Positions 1-10,516 of a stretch of 64,000 nt of DNA are shown here, piece after piece; position 1 is the first letter of the stretch, and each line of letters opens with the position of its first letter. Source of the DNA: Solemya velum gill symbiont (lineage in GTDB: Bacteria > Pseudomonadota > Gammaproteobacteria > Chromatiales > Chromatiaceae). The position numbers and the translations under genes were made by a program. The notes under the pieces are model-generated. The model was given only the letters and a program-made list of their open reading frames with translations, did no database searches and was not told the origin of the DNA. The DNA lies in assembly GCF_000787395.1 (NCBI RefSeq), contig NZ_JRAA01000002.1, positions 372,001 to 436,000 on the forward strand, read 5' to 3'.

Positions 1-474
1 ACTCATCAGGCTGGTCAATTCATCAGACGCTTTACTCATCTCCGTTACGATAGTAGCAGTAGCACCGGGAGCAGCTGTCGAGGTGGAAGTCAGGTGTGCA
101 GCGATACGCATGCGCATCCTTGTCGCACTCATCGGCTTTTCAAGAAAATCGGTAGCACCGGCCTTGAGCGCCAGCGCTTCAAGGTTCTGATCACCAAGTG
201 CGTTGTGCAGCAGAATGGAAGTCTGGGTGTAATCCGGTATGGATCGAACCTTGTTACACAGCTCAAGACCATCCATATTACTGCCATGCATCAGGATATC
301 GATGATAATCAGGTTAGCCTTGTAGCCCTTGGAAAAGTAGACGAATGCCTCTTCCGTTGTATTGAATATCACCAGCACTGCCATCTCATCGAGACGCTCA
401 GTCAACATGCGCTGTGATTCAGGATCATCCTCAACGATAACGATCGTATAATCTCTACTGTAATCTTTTGCCAT
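1..474 (-). CDS. Response regulator receiver protein, cut by the window edge
   Basis: The minus-strand frame opens at an ATG ending at 474 and stays open to base 1, giving 158 codons without a stop, so the C-terminus lies outside the window. The translation begins as a receiver domain: the acidic pocket VEDD lies near residues 14-17, the phosphoacceptor aspartate is in LIIIDIL near residue 57, and the conserved lysine is in the LEKP motif near residue 110. A Ser/Thr/Ala-rich linker follows and suggests a further domain downstream. It is the last visible gene of a minus-strand signalling run containing an HPt protein and a hybrid kinase, so it is probably a phosphoryl acceptor in that relay. 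The output domain cannot be known from this window. Confidence 0.85.
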   Translation of the reverse strand, partial: MAKDYSRDYTIVIVEDDPESQRMLTERLDEMAVLVIFNTTEEAFVYFSKGYKANLIIIDILMHGSNMDGLELCNKVRSIPDYTQTSILLHNALGDQNLEALALKAGATDFLEKPMSATRMRMRIAAHLTSTSTAAPGATATIVTEMSKASDELTSLMS

Positions 475-581
475 GCATCACCCTATTACTCATCATTACT
501 GCAAACTATCGGCTCCAAGTCGCTAGTTTGCCATCATTTTTATCATTTTAGTTTCATTCGGGGAAAATTTCTTCAATCCGT

Positions 582-969
582 TTATTTTAACCAGGCTTCC
601 AACTTCAACTGCAGGTCATCAAGATGGGCCGACTTGCTGATGTAATCATCCATGCCACTATCAAGGCATTTCTTTATATCATCAGCCATTGCATTAGCTG
701 TAACGGCAATCACCGGCAGGTGAGCGCCCGTCTGTCGTTCCGATTCACGAATTCGATTGATCAGTTCGTAACCATCCATCAACGGCATCTGAGATATCAC
801 TGAGAAGCAGGGCATAAGAGCCTGTTTGCAGGGATTCCCAGGCTATCGCGCCATTATCAGCGAAATCGGCATCGACACCCAACATCTCCAGTTGTTTCTC
901 GAGAAGCATCTGGTTTATCTCATTATCCTCGGCAACCAGAATCCTTGCTTGAGATGTATGCCATTCCAT
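582..969 (-). pseudogene. Single-domain receiver protein, disrupted by a one-base frameshift
   Basis: Two overlapping minus-strand frames together make one receiver domain. The first frame (from 969) gives ILVAEDNEINQMLLEKQLE and runs to LLLSDI. The second frame (ending at 582) continues with QMPLMDGYELINRIRE and the TANAM and SKSAHL segments. Removing one base at about position 792 restores the canonical DIQMPLMDG motif that carries the phosphoacceptor aspartate, giving a protein of roughly 128 residues with no output domain. The restored sequence closely resembles the first receiver of the neighbouring hybrid kinase. Either the gene is recently inactivated or the base is a sequencing or assembly error. 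As written, the product would be truncated just after the active-site Asp. Confidence 0.8.
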
Positions 970-1080
970 AATTGTTCCTCTCCATGTCCTTGCTCTCGTT
1001 AAAGAGCTAAAGTATCAGTATACTGTATACAGATGTAGAGCGTTAACTTGCGCAACCCGGGAATCTGCGCTTCACCGGAC

Positions 1081-4000
1081 TCAGGACGGCAACTTCCTGT
1101 CCCATTTTTCCAGCCACTCCAACATCTGGTCAATTGGCATCGGCCTGGCAATGAAGTAGCCCTGCACCATGTCGCATGAGAGCTCGGCAACAAGATCCCA
1201 GTCCTCGCGATTCTCGACACCTTCTGCAATGGTCTCCAGGTCAAGTTTCCTGGCCAGGTCGATACTTGATTCAAGAATCGCACGTTGCGAATTGTCATGG
1301 CATGCCCCGTGTACAAACGCGCGGTCGATTTTCAGTTCGGAAAAAGGTGCGCGCTGCAACTGCTCCATGGATGAGTACCCTGTACCAAAATCATCGACAG
1401 AGATTGCAAACTTGTTAAGACTGAGACGCGTCAGAATCTCCATGGCCGAGGTGATATTGCTCATCAACTGGCTCTCGGTGATTTCCATGATGATGAAGGA
1501 TGGATCAACACCGACCTCATTGGCCTGGGCGACTGCATAGTCAGGCCATTCAAGATCAGTGAGCGTTTCAACAGAGATATTGACCCCGACCTTGATCGTG
1601 TATCCTGCCGCAATGAGTTTCGCGAGATTTCTGAGAGACTGCCTGTAGACAACACGCGTCAGGGCATCGACAAGGCCATTCTCTTCGGCCATGGTAATAA
1701 AGTCGTCTGGTGAAATTCTGCCCTTTTCAGGGTGCTCCCAACGCACCAGTGCCTCAGCGCTGATCACCTCAAGAGTGTTGACACTTACCTTGGGCTGCAG
1801 GTAGACCACCAGCTCATCATTCTCGATAGCATGACGCAACTCATCTACACTGACATTGATACTGGTACCGGCAACCCGCTTCTCCTGCTGATCTACTTCC
1901 TGCCGCATCTCGTGCAGCTTGTCGAGATAACCGCTCACCTCATCCGGCATGATCGGTTTGGTCAACACACCCAGCACCCTGAGATTATGTTCAGATGCCA
2001 ACTTGCCAACCATTTTCAGGATACGCTCATCCTCGCCACTGATAGGAATCACGGCGCCCTTGTAGTCTGTTTCAGAAAGATGACGCAAAAATGTGATGCC
2101 ATCCATCTCCGGCATATTCAGGTCACACATGACAACATCGATCTCTCCTGCGCGCACTTCAAGCACCCGAAGTGCATCCACACCAGATACAGCCGTTTCG
2201 ACGTCACTTACACCCAGGTCGTTAAGTGTCATGGTGCCAATCTCGATGATCAGTTCATCATCATCGACCAACAGAACAGTCGGTGCCTGAGGCACTGCTT
2301 CAGACTGCACATTGATTGCGCCAGTTTCGCCTGCCTCACAGTAAAGAGCGATCTTCCTGGCGACCTTTGCAAACTGTTCGTCCAGACTCCAGACCAGGCT
2401 GTCGATACGGTCCCACTGCGCCGCCTTCCCCGCAGATTCGAGCACCGCGCAGTTGTTTGCAAGCCCATGTGCTCCCATACTCCGTGCTGAAGATTTAAGC
2501 TTGTGTGCATGCTGCCTGACATCGTCAGCAAGGCGTGCCTGCTGTGCGCTACAGATATCCCTGATAATGGCCGGGGTAGATTCAAGAAATGAATCCAGTA
2601 GTTTGCAGTGCCTACCGTGGTTGTCACCAACCAGGTCATTGAGCATGCCGAAATCGATCAACTCCCGCGTGTCAGTCGAATCCTCAACCATTTCCTGTGA
2701 CTGGGTCTCGCTCTCCGTGTCACCCCTGCCGAGATAGTCGTCGATAATGTTTTGCAACTCCGTCAGACTCACAGGCTTGCTGAGGAAGGTATCCATACCA
2801 CATTCGATACAGCGTTTCCGGTTCTCCGCCGTATTATTCGCAGTAATCGCGGCAATCGATATGCGTTTACCTGTGGACTGTTCCTTTTCACGAATTTCCG
2901 AGGCCAGCTCATATCCATTCAGGCAAGGCATCTGCAGATCCGTCAGAAGAATGTCGTAATCCTTCTTATTCATCATCTCCAGTGCCTGCCGACCATCACC
3001 CGCGATATCAATTTGAATCCCCAGCAGTTCCATTTGCTGCCTTATCACGTCCTGGTTAGCCATGTTGTCTTCAGCTACGAGTATATTGATATTCGTTACA
3101 TCTGATTCCTGAACAGGTAAATCGGCCTGTGGACCGCATCCTGCTTCATAACGCTTCGGGGCAAAGTCGGCGTCAGTTACTGCAAACTCGATCCAGAATG
3201 TCGAACCCTCATTCTCAACACTCTCAAAACCGATAGAGCCCCCCATCAATTCGACCAGCTGACGAGTGACCAGCAGTCCGACACCAATACCCTGGCCCCC
3301 TTCTTGATTCACGTTCAAATTAATCACAGGTTCGAACAGCCGGTGTTGCCGCTTTTGCGGTATACCAAGGCCTGTATCACTAATCTTTATTCGCACCAGG
3401 TTATTATCAACCGCCTTGCACGTGACAGCTATTTTTCCATGTTTCCGGTTGTATTTAACTGCATTTGAGAGCAGGTTCAAGATCACCTGTTTCAAGCGAG
3501 TGTAATCAGCCTTGATATAACAGGTATCGCACACTGCACCACAACCGGATGTGTCAAATTCCATCGAGATATCATGTGCGTCAGCAACTTGCTGAATTGA
3601 CTCCATACACTCACTCACGACATGACTGACAGGGACAGGCTCCAAACTCAGTTCGATTTGATCTGATTCAATTTCGGAGAGATCGAGCACATCGTTGACC
3701 ATTTCAAGCAGGCGCTCTCCCGCTGTGCGGATTTGATTCGCATTAGCTTTGCCTGTCTCATCAAGATGCCTGTTGAATTCAAGCAGCTGTGCAAATCCCG
3801 TTATGGCGTTGAGCGGCGTACGCAGTTCGTGGCTCATGCTGGAGAGAAATTGTGACTTTACCTGGCTTGCTTTCTCTGCACTCTCTTTTGCGTCAATCAA
3901 CTCCTGCTGAAAACGCTTGCATTCGGTGATATCTCGAACCAGGAAGCTGTAGCGCTCACCATCTTGCATGGTGACGCGGGTGCCAACAACTTCAAGGGGA

Positions 4001-4914
4001 AACAGTGAACCACCAGGTGACTTACCACTCACCTTGATCACCTTGTCGAGAGAAGCTTGGCCGATCTCACCATTGATCAGGTTTTGGCATTCGTCATCCT
4101 CATTCATGCACTGAAGCAACAAACCGATTGGTTCGCCTGTCATCTCCTCTGCAGTCCGCCCAAACATCTTCTCTGCCGACTGGTTAAAAAGATCGATGTT
4201 GCCTTTATCATCCATGGTGATTAGTGCATCAACCATTTGTGACAGAAGTGCAGTCTGGAACGCACCACTGTCCCTCAGTTGGCGGCCACGTTCAGTTGCC
4301 TCGATCCTGCTCTTGATATTATCGACTGTTGCCTTGTATATGTCGTTTGATGTCTTTATCAGGTAAACAGCTACTGTCGGCATTACGACAGCAAATATCA
4401 ACGCCAGTTGGGTGCCCTCCATAGCAAGGCGTATGCCGAAAGGAATGAACAGCGAGCCGATAAATACCAGCGGTGGCAAGCGCATGTAAGAATGACTGCC
4501 GACAGCCGCGGCTCCCATGGTGATCATCGCGCAAGCGATCACGACCTGGTAAAGAGGATCGCCGGCCGGGAAAAACCAGACCGCAGCCCCGCCCCATATC
4601 AGGCCAGCTACAGTAGAATCCGTCAGAAAAAGATTTTCCCAATAGTTGGTCGTGTGTTGAAGTGCCGACCTTTTATAACTGGGAACCAGCAGTATCCTGA
4701 TGCCGGCGTAAACATACAGGATACTCAACCAGACCAGCAGAGGAAGTGTTGACTCGCTTTGCTGCCACATGGCTGCAACAAAAAGAGGACCAGCCACAAG
4801 GTGACCGACGGTGCTGGCAGGCAGGATTTTAAACAGCAGGTCAAGCTGCGCCCATCTGACCTTGGCCGTTATCGGCTCTGCGAACTCCTTTTCGTGGTGC
4901 AATCGATTGCTCAT
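1081..4914 (-). CDS. Hybrid sensor kinase with internal phosphorelay and EAL output (PAS-HisKA-HATPase-REC-HPt-REC-EAL)
   Basis: This 1277-residue protein combines a phosphorelay with a c-di-GMP phosphodiesterase. Residues about 30-185 form several membrane helices, followed by a PAS domain (about 220-335). The HisKA motif SHELRTPLN has H362; the HATPase N-box, DTGLGIP and GQGIGVGL glycine boxes lie at about 478-555. The first receiver has D659 in TDLQMP, the HPt domain has H804 in AHKLKSS, and the second receiver has D931 in CDLNMP. The EAL domain (about 1025-1270) keeps EALVRW, the N of [26 protein letters not shown] and QGY, so it looks catalytically competent. The start ATG is 10 bases after the stop of the HPt gene, which implies co-transcription. 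The domain order suggests a His-Asp-His-Asp relay ending at a receiver fused to the phosphodiesterase. The input signal is unknown. Confidence 0.95.
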   Translation of the reverse strand: MSNRLHHEKEFAEPITAKVRWAQLDLLFKILPASTVGHLVAGPLFVAAMWQQSESTLPLLVWLSILYVYAGIRILLVPSYKRSALQHTTNYWENLFLTDSTVAGLIWGGAAVWFFPAGDPLYQVVIACAMITMGAAAVGSHSYMRLPPLVFIGSLFIPFGIRLAMEGTQLALIFAVVMPTVAVYLIKTSNDIYKATVDNIKSRIEATERGRQLRDSGAFQTALLSQMVDALITMDDKGNIDLFNQSAEKMFGRTAEEMTGEPIGLLLQCMNEDDECQNLINGEIGQASLDKVIKVSGKSPGGSLFPLEVVGTRVTMQDGERYSFLVRDITECKRFQQELIDAKESAEKASQVKSQFLSSMSHELRTPLNAITGFAQLLEFNRHLDETGKANANQIRTAGERLLEMVNDVLDLSEIESDQIELSLEPVPVSHVVSECMESIQQVADAHDISMEFDTSGCGAVCDTCYIKADYTRLKQVILNLLSNAVKYNRKHGKIAVTCKAVDNNLVRIKISDTGLGIPQKRQHRLFEPVINLNVNQEGGQGIGVGLLVTRQLVELMGGSIGFESVENEGSTFWIEFAVTDADFAPKRYEAGCGPQADLPVQESDVTNINILVAEDNMANQDVIRQQMELLGIQIDIAGDGRQALEMMNKKDYDILLTDLQMPCLNGYELASEIREKEQSTGKRISIAAITANNTAENRKRCIECGMDTFLSKPVSLTELQNIIDDYLGRGDTESETQSQEMVEDSTDTRELIDFGMLNDLVGDNHGRHCKLLDSFLESTPAIIRDICSAQQARLADDVRQHAHKLKSSARSMGAHGLANNCAVLESAGKAAQWDRIDSLVWSLDEQFAKVARKIALYCEAGETGAINVQSEAVPQAPTVLLVDDDELIIEIGTMTLNDLGVSDVETAVSGVDALRVLEVRAGEIDVVMCDLNMPEMDGITFLRHLSETDYKGAVIPISGEDERILKMVGKLASEHNLRVLGVLTKPIMPDEVSGYLDKLHEMRQEVDQQEKRVAGTSINVSVDELRHAIENDELVVYLQPKVSVNTLEVISAEALVRWEHPEKGRISPDDFITMAEENGLVDALTRVVYRQSLRNLAKLIAAGYTIKVGVNISVETLTDLEWPDYAVAQANEVGVDPSFIIMEITESQLMSNITSAMEILTRLSLNKFAISVDDFGTGYSSMEQLQRAPFSELKIDRAFVHGACHDNSQRAILESSIDLARKLDLETIAEGVENREDWDLVAELSCDMVQGYFIARPMPIDQMLEWLEKWDRKLPS

Positions 4915-4923
4915 CCAGGCATC

Positions 4924-5277
4924 TTAGGCTGAACAGTACGTCTCTATCCAGGAAGCGACGGCAGAATAGTTGTCATCGAGCTGTGAAACCAGGCTGTTAA
5001 TCTGATCCCACTGCGACTCTTTTCCTGCCTTTTCCAGCCCCTCGCACAGATCGGCCAACTGGCTTGCTCCCATGCTGCGTGAAGATGACTTCATCTTGTG
5101 CGCATGTTGCCTCACGGCATCCACATCGTGTCTTTCATGAGCTTGCTTGATATCCTCGATGATTTGCGGTGTTGATTTGGTAAATGACTCAAACAGCTTG
5201 CAATGCATCATGCGATTGTCACCCACAAGTGACGTTAGCATGCTGATATCAACTCTCTCTTCTGACATATTGGCCAC
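4924..5277 (-). CDS. Stand-alone HPt (histidine phosphotransfer) protein
   Basis: The 117-residue protein is a single HPt four-helix domain. The phosphorylatable histidine is H60 in the motif AHKMKSSSRSMGA. Its sequence is strikingly similar to the internal HPt domain of the downstream hybrid kinase: both have LVGDN, HCKL, STP.II, RQHAHK.KSS.RSMGA and QWD.I.SLV at matching spacing. This points to a duplication within the operon. It lies first in the minus-strand signalling operon and its stop codon sits 9 bases before the kinase start. It probably shuttles phosphoryl groups between the kinase receivers and the two small receiver proteins downstream. No promoter was convincingly recognised in the 264 bases upstream. 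Confidence 0.9.
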   Translation of the reverse strand: MANMSEERVDISMLTSLVGDNRMMHCKLFESFTKSTPQIIEDIKQAHERHDVDAVRQHAHKMKSSSRSMGASQLADLCEGLEKAGKESQWDQINSLVSQLDDNYSAVASWIETYCSA

Positions 5278-5541
5278 ATCTCCTTATTGCTTATGATTAC
5301 CTATATTCAAGACAACCAGTTTCCTTGTTCAGAAAGAGGGCATCCGTATAGTATTAGCTACTCCAAAATTGATGGTATCACGTTAATTCAGAAAAATCGG
5401 CCTGTAAAAACCTGAATGACTTATACCATGTGTGCATGGTCAGATATCGCCAGAGATCATCATCTTGCAGTGTTGATTGATGGCAAAACCGGAATTGAAA
5501 CTGAACACAAAGATTGTGTCGCAACTTAGACCGATCTGGAT

Positions 5542-6036
5542 TCAGTCATAAATTTTCTGCAACTCTGTGATTGGCAAATTCACCCGCTTGGCGATAGCTA
5601 GCGCAACTGATTTACTACAGCCTGAGTTGATGAGGTCCTTGCAAATTTTTGCCGGAGAGACCCCAGAGTTTTTCAGTCCAAGTGCATGCTCCAGCATCAC
5701 CTCCCAGAAGAGGATATCAGCCTGTTTCCTATCATTTTCACGCCTGTCGAATGAATCCTTCTGGTACTCTCTTTTATTGGTGGGCGTTCCATACTTGCCA
5801 CCTGTGTGCAGGTGTTGCGTGTCATATTGACGTCTCTTTTCAGGATCCGTGAGAACACGATAAGCTTCGGCGATCTGTACAAATCGCTCATGCGTATCAT
5901 CCTCGTTACCATTGCGGTCAGGATGCCACTTCATCGCCTCTCTGCGATAAGCATTTTTCAGTGCTGCGACTGTTGCCGACTGATCAACACCAAGTAAATG
6001 ATAGTAGCTTTCCAAATCAGCCTCCCACACTTGCAA
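5542..6036 (-). CDS. J-domain (DnaJ-like) protein
   Basis: The 164-residue protein has an N-terminal J domain at about residues 10-72: it starts YYHLLGV, carries the catalytic HPD tripeptide in KWHPDRNGN, and ends with RRQYD. This region would stimulate the ATPase of an Hsp70 partner. The remaining 90 residues are charged and then helical, without the Gly/Phe, zinc-finger or substrate-binding domains of full DnaJ, so it is a class III J protein with an unknown client. It lies alone, convergent to nothing, and divergent from the glutamate-synthase-like gene across about 240 bases. The ATG used is the first in frame before the J domain. Confidence 0.85.
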   Translation of the reverse strand: MQVWEADLESYYHLLGVDQSATVAALKNAYRREAMKWHPDRNGNEDDTHERFVQIAEAYRVLTDPEKRRQYDTQHLHTGGKYGTPTNKREYQKDSFDRRENDRKQADILFWEVMLEHALGLKNSGVSPAKICKDLINSGCSKSVALAIAKRVNLPITELQKIYD

Positions 6037-6274
6037 ATTGCAAGCATGTAACCATCCATAATATTGAATCTATTGTTTATCTAAACATAAGATTTATGTC
6101 TACAGGGTTTCACAACCACTCTTTCCAAACAACCCAGGTCAGTTAAGAAATAAAACCCGGTCTCATACTTTTACAGTAGACTAAATAATTAAACAGCACT
6201 TCTGTCGAGCCATGCTCGTGACACAAAACAGAAACAGTATTGCTACTGAAAACCTCACGGGGTGACATTCAGCT

Positions 6275-7948
6275 ATGTATACAAAATTCATCCTTTTTTC
6301 TATTTCAACGCTATTGGCAATCGCTGTTCTGCAGCATTTTTGGCCGCAGGCTTTGTGGCTGTTGCTGATCATCCTCCCACTAATATCTCTCGGCCTCTAT
6401 GACCTGTTGCAAACCAGGCATTCGCTCAAACGTAACTACCCCCTGTTTGGGCACGGACGCTGGATCATGGAGTGGCTGCGACCATTCATCCGTCAGTATT
6501 TCATCGAATCGGATACTGACGGAACGCCTGTGAACCGTATGTTCCGCAGTATCGTTTACCAGCGCGCAAAGGGGCAACGTGAAACGGTGCCATTTGGTAC
6601 CCGCGTCGATACCTACCGCACCGGTTACGAGTGGATCGGCCACTCACTCTCTGCGATCGATTCAGATGAGATGAATATGGATATGCGCATCCGGGTCGGT
6701 GGACCGGATTGCACTCAACCGTACGATGCAAGTATTTTCAACATCTCCGCGATGAGTTTCGGCGCCCTCAGCAAAAATGCAATTCTTGCCCTTAACGGCG
6801 GAGCACGTAAGGGCAACTTTTATCACAACACTGGTGAGGGTGGCATCAGCCCTTACCACCTGGAAGCGGGTGGAGACCTGGTGTGGCAAATCGGAACCAA
6901 CTATTTCGGATGTCGTGACGAAAATGGAGACTTCTCCAGTGAGGCGTTTCGCGAAAAGGCTACGCTGCCGAACGTAAAGATGATTGAAATCAAGATATCG
7001 CAAGGCGCCAAGCCGGGACATGGCGGTATTCTGCCTGCCGACAAGAACACACCTGAAATTGCTGCAATACGCGGCGTACAGCCCGGAACACTAATTAATT
7101 CACCACCCAGCCACTCGGCATTTGGCACTCCGATCGAACTGCTCGATTTCATCCGGCAGCTGCGCGAACTGTCAGGCGGAAAGCCGATCGGATTCAAACT
7201 CTCCATTGGTCGCAAAAGCGAATTTGTAGCCATATGCAAGGCGATGGTAGAAAAAGGTTTCACACCCGATTTCATTACCATTGATGGTGGCGAGGGTGGC
7301 ACTGGTGCAACACCACTGGAGTTTGCCAACTCCATCGGCATGCCGCTGCGGGAATCAGTGGCGTTTGTCGACAGTTGCCTGACCGGATTTGGCATACGTG
7401 ATCAGATTCGTCTTATCGCCTCGGGAAAAATCTTCTCGGGTTTCCACCTGGTAAAGAACATTGCACTGGGAGCGGATATTTGCAATAGCGGCAGGGGCAT
7501 GATGATGGCGCTTGGATGCGTACAGTCACTGGTGTGTAATAACAACCACTGTCCGACAGGCGTTGCCACGCAGAATCCCCTTCTCTATCGCGGCCTCGTG
7601 GTCAGTGACAAGCGAGAACGCGTTGCACGCTATCACCGCAGAACTGTGCATGCCACGGCGGAGATCATCGCCGCCGCAGGTCTGTGCCACACATCAGAAT
7701 TGACACGCACACACATATACCGTCGAGTCAGCCAAGAGACCATACGTCGCTATGACGAAATCTTCCAGTACATCAAGAACGGTTCATTACTGACAGAGAA
7801 CCCACCGGAAAGCTGGAGACTCTGTCTTGAAGAGGCAACCTCCAGCTCTTTCCGCCCGAAACACTGCCTCACGGAAATGGAAATGCAACCAGACGAAATT
7901 AAGGATGGTTCGACCATCAACAAGCCTGACATCGAGGAGATATCATGA
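6275..7948 (+). CDS. FMN-binding glutamate-synthase-family protein, membrane-anchored
   Basis: The 557-residue protein matches the GltS/GOGAT central and FMN-binding region. Two N-terminal hydrophobic segments (about residues 3-46) suggest a membrane anchor. The body shows SAMSFGALS, a GEGG.SPYH loop, [12 protein letters not shown], the FMN phosphate loop DGGEGGTGA, and the cysteine cluster [20 protein letters not shown], which in this family binds a 3Fe-4S centre. It lacks the N-terminal glutamine amidotransferase and the C-terminal GXGXG domains of true glutamate synthase, so its electron donor and actual substrate are uncertain. The stop codon overlaps the start of the YjdM gene by four bases (ATGA), indicating translational coupling. 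Confidence 0.9.
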   Translation: MYTKFILFSISTLLAIAVLQHFWPQALWLLLIILPLISLGLYDLLQTRHSLKRNYPLFGHGRWIMEWLRPFIRQYFIESDTDGTPVNRMFRSIVYQRAKGQRETVPFGTRVDTYRTGYEWIGHSLSAIDSDEMNMDMRIRVGGPDCTQPYDASIFNISAMSFGALSKNAILALNGGARKGNFYHNTGEGGISPYHLEAGGDLVWQIGTNYFGCRDENGDFSSEAFREKATLPNVKMIEIKISQGAKPGHGGILPADKNTPEIAAIRGVQPGTLINSPPSHSAFGTPIELLDFIRQLRELSGGKPIGFKLSIGRKSEFVAICKAMVEKGFTPDFITIDGGEGGTGATPLEFANSIGMPLRESVAFVDSCLTGFGIRDQIRLIASGKIFSGFHLVKNIALGADICNSGRGMMMALGCVQSLVCNNNHCPTGVATQNPLLYRGLVVSDKRERVARYHRRTVHATAEIIAAAGLCHTSELTRTHIYRRVSQETIRRYDEIFQYIKNGSLLTENPPESWRLCLEEATSSSFRPKHCLTEMEMQPDEIKDGSTINKPDIEEIS

Positions 7949-8283
7949 GCGATACCCTGCCTGACTGCCCGGCATGCAATTCTGAATATACTTACGAACA
8001 GGGCGGTATGTTCGTCTGCCCTGAATGTGGTCATGAATGGTCAGCGAATGAAGTCGAGGATATCGTCAGCAGCGGTGTTACGGATGCAAATGGCAATCAG
8101 CTCAACGATGGCGACAGTGTCACTGTCATCAAGGATCTGAAGGTCAAGGGATCATCCGCAGTAGTCAAGGTTGGAACCAGGGTGAAGAATATCCGTCTTG
8201 TTGATGGTGACCATGATATTGACTGCAAAATCCCGGGCATTGGCGAGATGCAGCTGAAGTCAAAATTTGTAAAAAAAGTGTAA
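7945..8283 (+). CDS. yjdM: YjdM/PhnA-family zinc-ribbon protein
   Basis: The 112-residue protein begins with a zinc ribbon (CPAC at residues 8-11 and CPEC at 25-28) and continues with the PhnA C-terminal SH3-like beta domain, including VTDANGN.L.DGDSV and KDLKVKGSS. This is the YjdM family, formerly called PhnA, which is widespread and whose physiological role is not established despite the old link to alkylphosphonate use. Its ATG overlaps the upstream glutamate-synthase-like gene by four bases. No phosphonate genes are nearby, so the context gives no support for a phosphonate role. Confidence 0.93.
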   Translation: MSDTLPDCPACNSEYTYEQGGMFVCPECGHEWSANEVEDIVSSGVTDANGNQLNDGDSVTVIKDLKVKGSSAVVKVGTRVKNIRLVDGDHDIDCKIPGIGEMQLKSKFVKKV

Positions 8284-8308
8284 CGCCACCAGCCAGTGTG
8301 CGACAGCC

Positions 8309-10327
8309 TCAGTCAGTCGAAAGCTGTGACTCGACGCGGTTACGTCCCGCTTCCTTGGCCCTGTAAAGCGCCCTGTCTGCACGCTTGATCATCTGATCCA
8401 GATCCGTGTCTTCCGGTTGTAGTGATGAGACGCCAATCGAAATTGTGACACTGACTCTCTCGCCAGTTGAGGTGACAACAATACGTTCAGCCACCATGGC
8501 ACGCAGACGTTCGGCTATCTCATTTGCGGTATCGGATGGGGTCTCCGGCATCAGTACAACAAACTCTTCACCACCAAAACGAGCCGGAATATCCGAGCTG
8601 CGTAAACTCTGCTCCAGGCCGGTAGCCAGTGCGATGAGAATATGATCACCAACCCCGTGCCCGTAAGTATCATTGACTTGTTTGAAGTGGTCCGCATCGA
8701 GAATCAACAGCGAGAGTGGTCGCCCATAGCGATGTGAACGGTCCACTTCCGGTTCGCCCAACCTGTAGAACTGGCGTCGGTTATTGATTCCGGTGAGGGG
8801 ATCAGTACGCGCCTGTTCCTGGAGTTGTTTCTGGCGTTGATTCAATTCAGACATCAGGAGATTAAAGGCATTTGCCAGCGTTGCCAGCTCATCATTACCA
8901 GTGACAGACAGCTTCCTGTCATATCTCTGCTTTTCATGCATACGTCCAATATCATCAGCCATGTTTCCAAGTACCCCGGCCACTCTGCGCTGCAGGGTAA
9001 CACCAAGATAGATGGCCAGAATAACAATCACGAGCAAGGTAACAATATAAATTGTCAGCCTCTGCAGGGAGACGGCCAGCCTCTCCTGGATCTGCTGGTC
9101 GATGGCTTCATTGATTGCCTTGCTGACATCATGCATGGCATCGATGCGACGTGTGGCAACACTCCACCACTGCCATGGATCGATATCACTGTATCCGCTG
9201 CGAAGATAGTCAAATGCTAGCAGGGCGGGTGCGTCATCAATCCTGACTTTCCGGTCTATTTCACCGATATCTGCCTCGTTATTCCACATTGCTTGAATGA
9301 CATCCATCTGATCCCGGTATGACTTGATCACGTTCTGAATTGTCGTGACGTGGTATAAATCATAAGCTGTGAGGCCAGGCAACCCCCTGTACTCCTGCAG
9401 AATCCTCTCTGCATTCCGGACACGCTCCATTAGACTGTCGCGGTAGACATCATCTCCACGGATAACATAGTTTTTAAAATCATGGATCATGCCGCCGTAA
9501 CCGATATGACTCTGCAGCTGATTGAGCAGGGCATTGCGCTCCGCTCTCTGGTTTGCTGCCGCTCTTAACCTCTCGAATTGATTCTCACCTGACAGCTCAA
9601 GCTTTTCATGCAGCATATGGTGAAAACGTGGATATGACGCCAGTTCAAAATACTGGTGCAACACTTCTTGCTGGGCTACGTAACCATTGGCCCTGCGGAA
9701 CTCCTGCAGACTCATCTCTGATGAAGAGAAACTGTTCATCAGCAAGCCTCTCTCCTGCCCGGCTTTCTCCTCAAGCTGCAGCAACAGGGCAAGCGCATTT
9801 GCATGCCGCGATGTAACGTAATCCTGGCTAACCAGTTCGAGATGATTGAAAACCTGCAAAATGGCATCATTCAGGTCTGTGTAGGGCTTCAGAAACTCCA
9901 TCGATTTTCCAGCATCGACGAGATCACGGCATTTCAGCAACTCATCAAGTTGCAGCATCACGTTATCAAGCAGTTCGACTACATCTGGGTTGGCTATTGA
10001 ATTCCGGGCAATCTCTATTCTTTCGAGTAGATTTGCGATTGTCATGTCTGTTGCCTGGCGCAGAACGACCATTTCTCGCTCGAACTCTTCTCTGCCGGTC
10101 GAAACAAACCCGGAGCTGATACCACGCTCCTGTTGCAAGTCATGCAGCAAGGTGTCGAGAATAGAAGTGACTGCAGCGAAACGCTCTGTGTAGACACTGT
10201 TTTGATATTGCTGCCATTTCTGATGAATGCCACTGCTGATCAGGAGCAGAATCAACACCATGGGAGCAAGCATGAACAGCCACAGCTTTGCACGGACATT
10301 GAGATTATCCAGCCAGGCTACTGTCAC
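8309..10327 (-). CDS. Diguanylate cyclase with NIT sensor and HAMP domain
   Basis: The 672-residue protein has an N-terminal transmembrane helix (about 12-32) and a long helical periplasmic region with two QERG motifs (LQQERGISSGFV and KAGQERGLLMNSF), the signature of the NIT (nitrate/nitrite-sensing) domain. A second membrane helix (about 425-445) is followed by HAMP and a GGDEF domain at about 510-665. The active site reads GGEEF, and RSSD five residues upstream is an intact allosteric I-site, so it should synthesise c-di-GMP and be feedback inhibited. NIT domains are proposed nitrate or nitrite sensors, but the ligand here is not shown. The gene is convergent with yjdM. Confidence 0.93.
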   Translation of the reverse strand: MTVAWLDNLNVRAKLWLFMLAPMVLILLLISSGIHQKWQQYQNSVYTERFAAVTSILDTLLHDLQQERGISSGFVSTGREEFEREMVVLRQATDMTIANLLERIEIARNSIANPDVVELLDNVMLQLDELLKCRDLVDAGKSMEFLKPYTDLNDAILQVFNHLELVSQDYVTSRHANALALLLQLEEKAGQERGLLMNSFSSSEMSLQEFRRANGYVAQQEVLHQYFELASYPRFHHMLHEKLELSGENQFERLRAAANQRAERNALLNQLQSHIGYGGMIHDFKNYVIRGDDVYRDSLMERVRNAERILQEYRGLPGLTAYDLYHVTTIQNVIKSYRDQMDVIQAMWNNEADIGEIDRKVRIDDAPALLAFDYLRSGYSDIDPWQWWSVATRRIDAMHDVSKAINEAIDQQIQERLAVSLQRLTIYIVTLLVIVILAIYLGVTLQRRVAGVLGNMADDIGRMHEKQRYDRKLSVTGNDELATLANAFNLLMSELNQRQKQLQEQARTDPLTGINNRRQFYRLGEPEVDRSHRYGRPLSLLILDADHFKQVNDTYGHGVGDHILIALATGLEQSLRSSDIPARFGGEEFVVLMPETPSDTANEIAERLRAMVAERIVVTSTGERVSVTISIGVSSLQPEDTDLDQMIKRADRALYRAKEAGRNRVESQLSTD

Positions 10328-10516
10328 TTAGACTCCCTTTGTTTAGAATTATATTTTTTCAGATTCTACACTATAGAGTATGTCTATACTAAATGGGTAA
10401 TCAGCCTACTCAATACATCAAAGAAGGTCTCTATTTGCACAATGCATTCAACCATTAACTGCTATGCTGTTAATAAGCAATATGAGTGATCGTTTTTTCA
10501 ATCGCCAGATGAAGCA

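Noticed and set aside
94-417. Plus-strand open frame of 107 codons
   Set aside because: It is antisense to the receiver gene at 1-474, whose translation shows VEDD, IIIDIL and LEKP.
1732-2490. Plus-strand open frame of 252 codons
   Set aside because: It is antisense to the hybrid kinase, covering its second receiver and HPt; it has a high Cys/His content and no recognisable motif.
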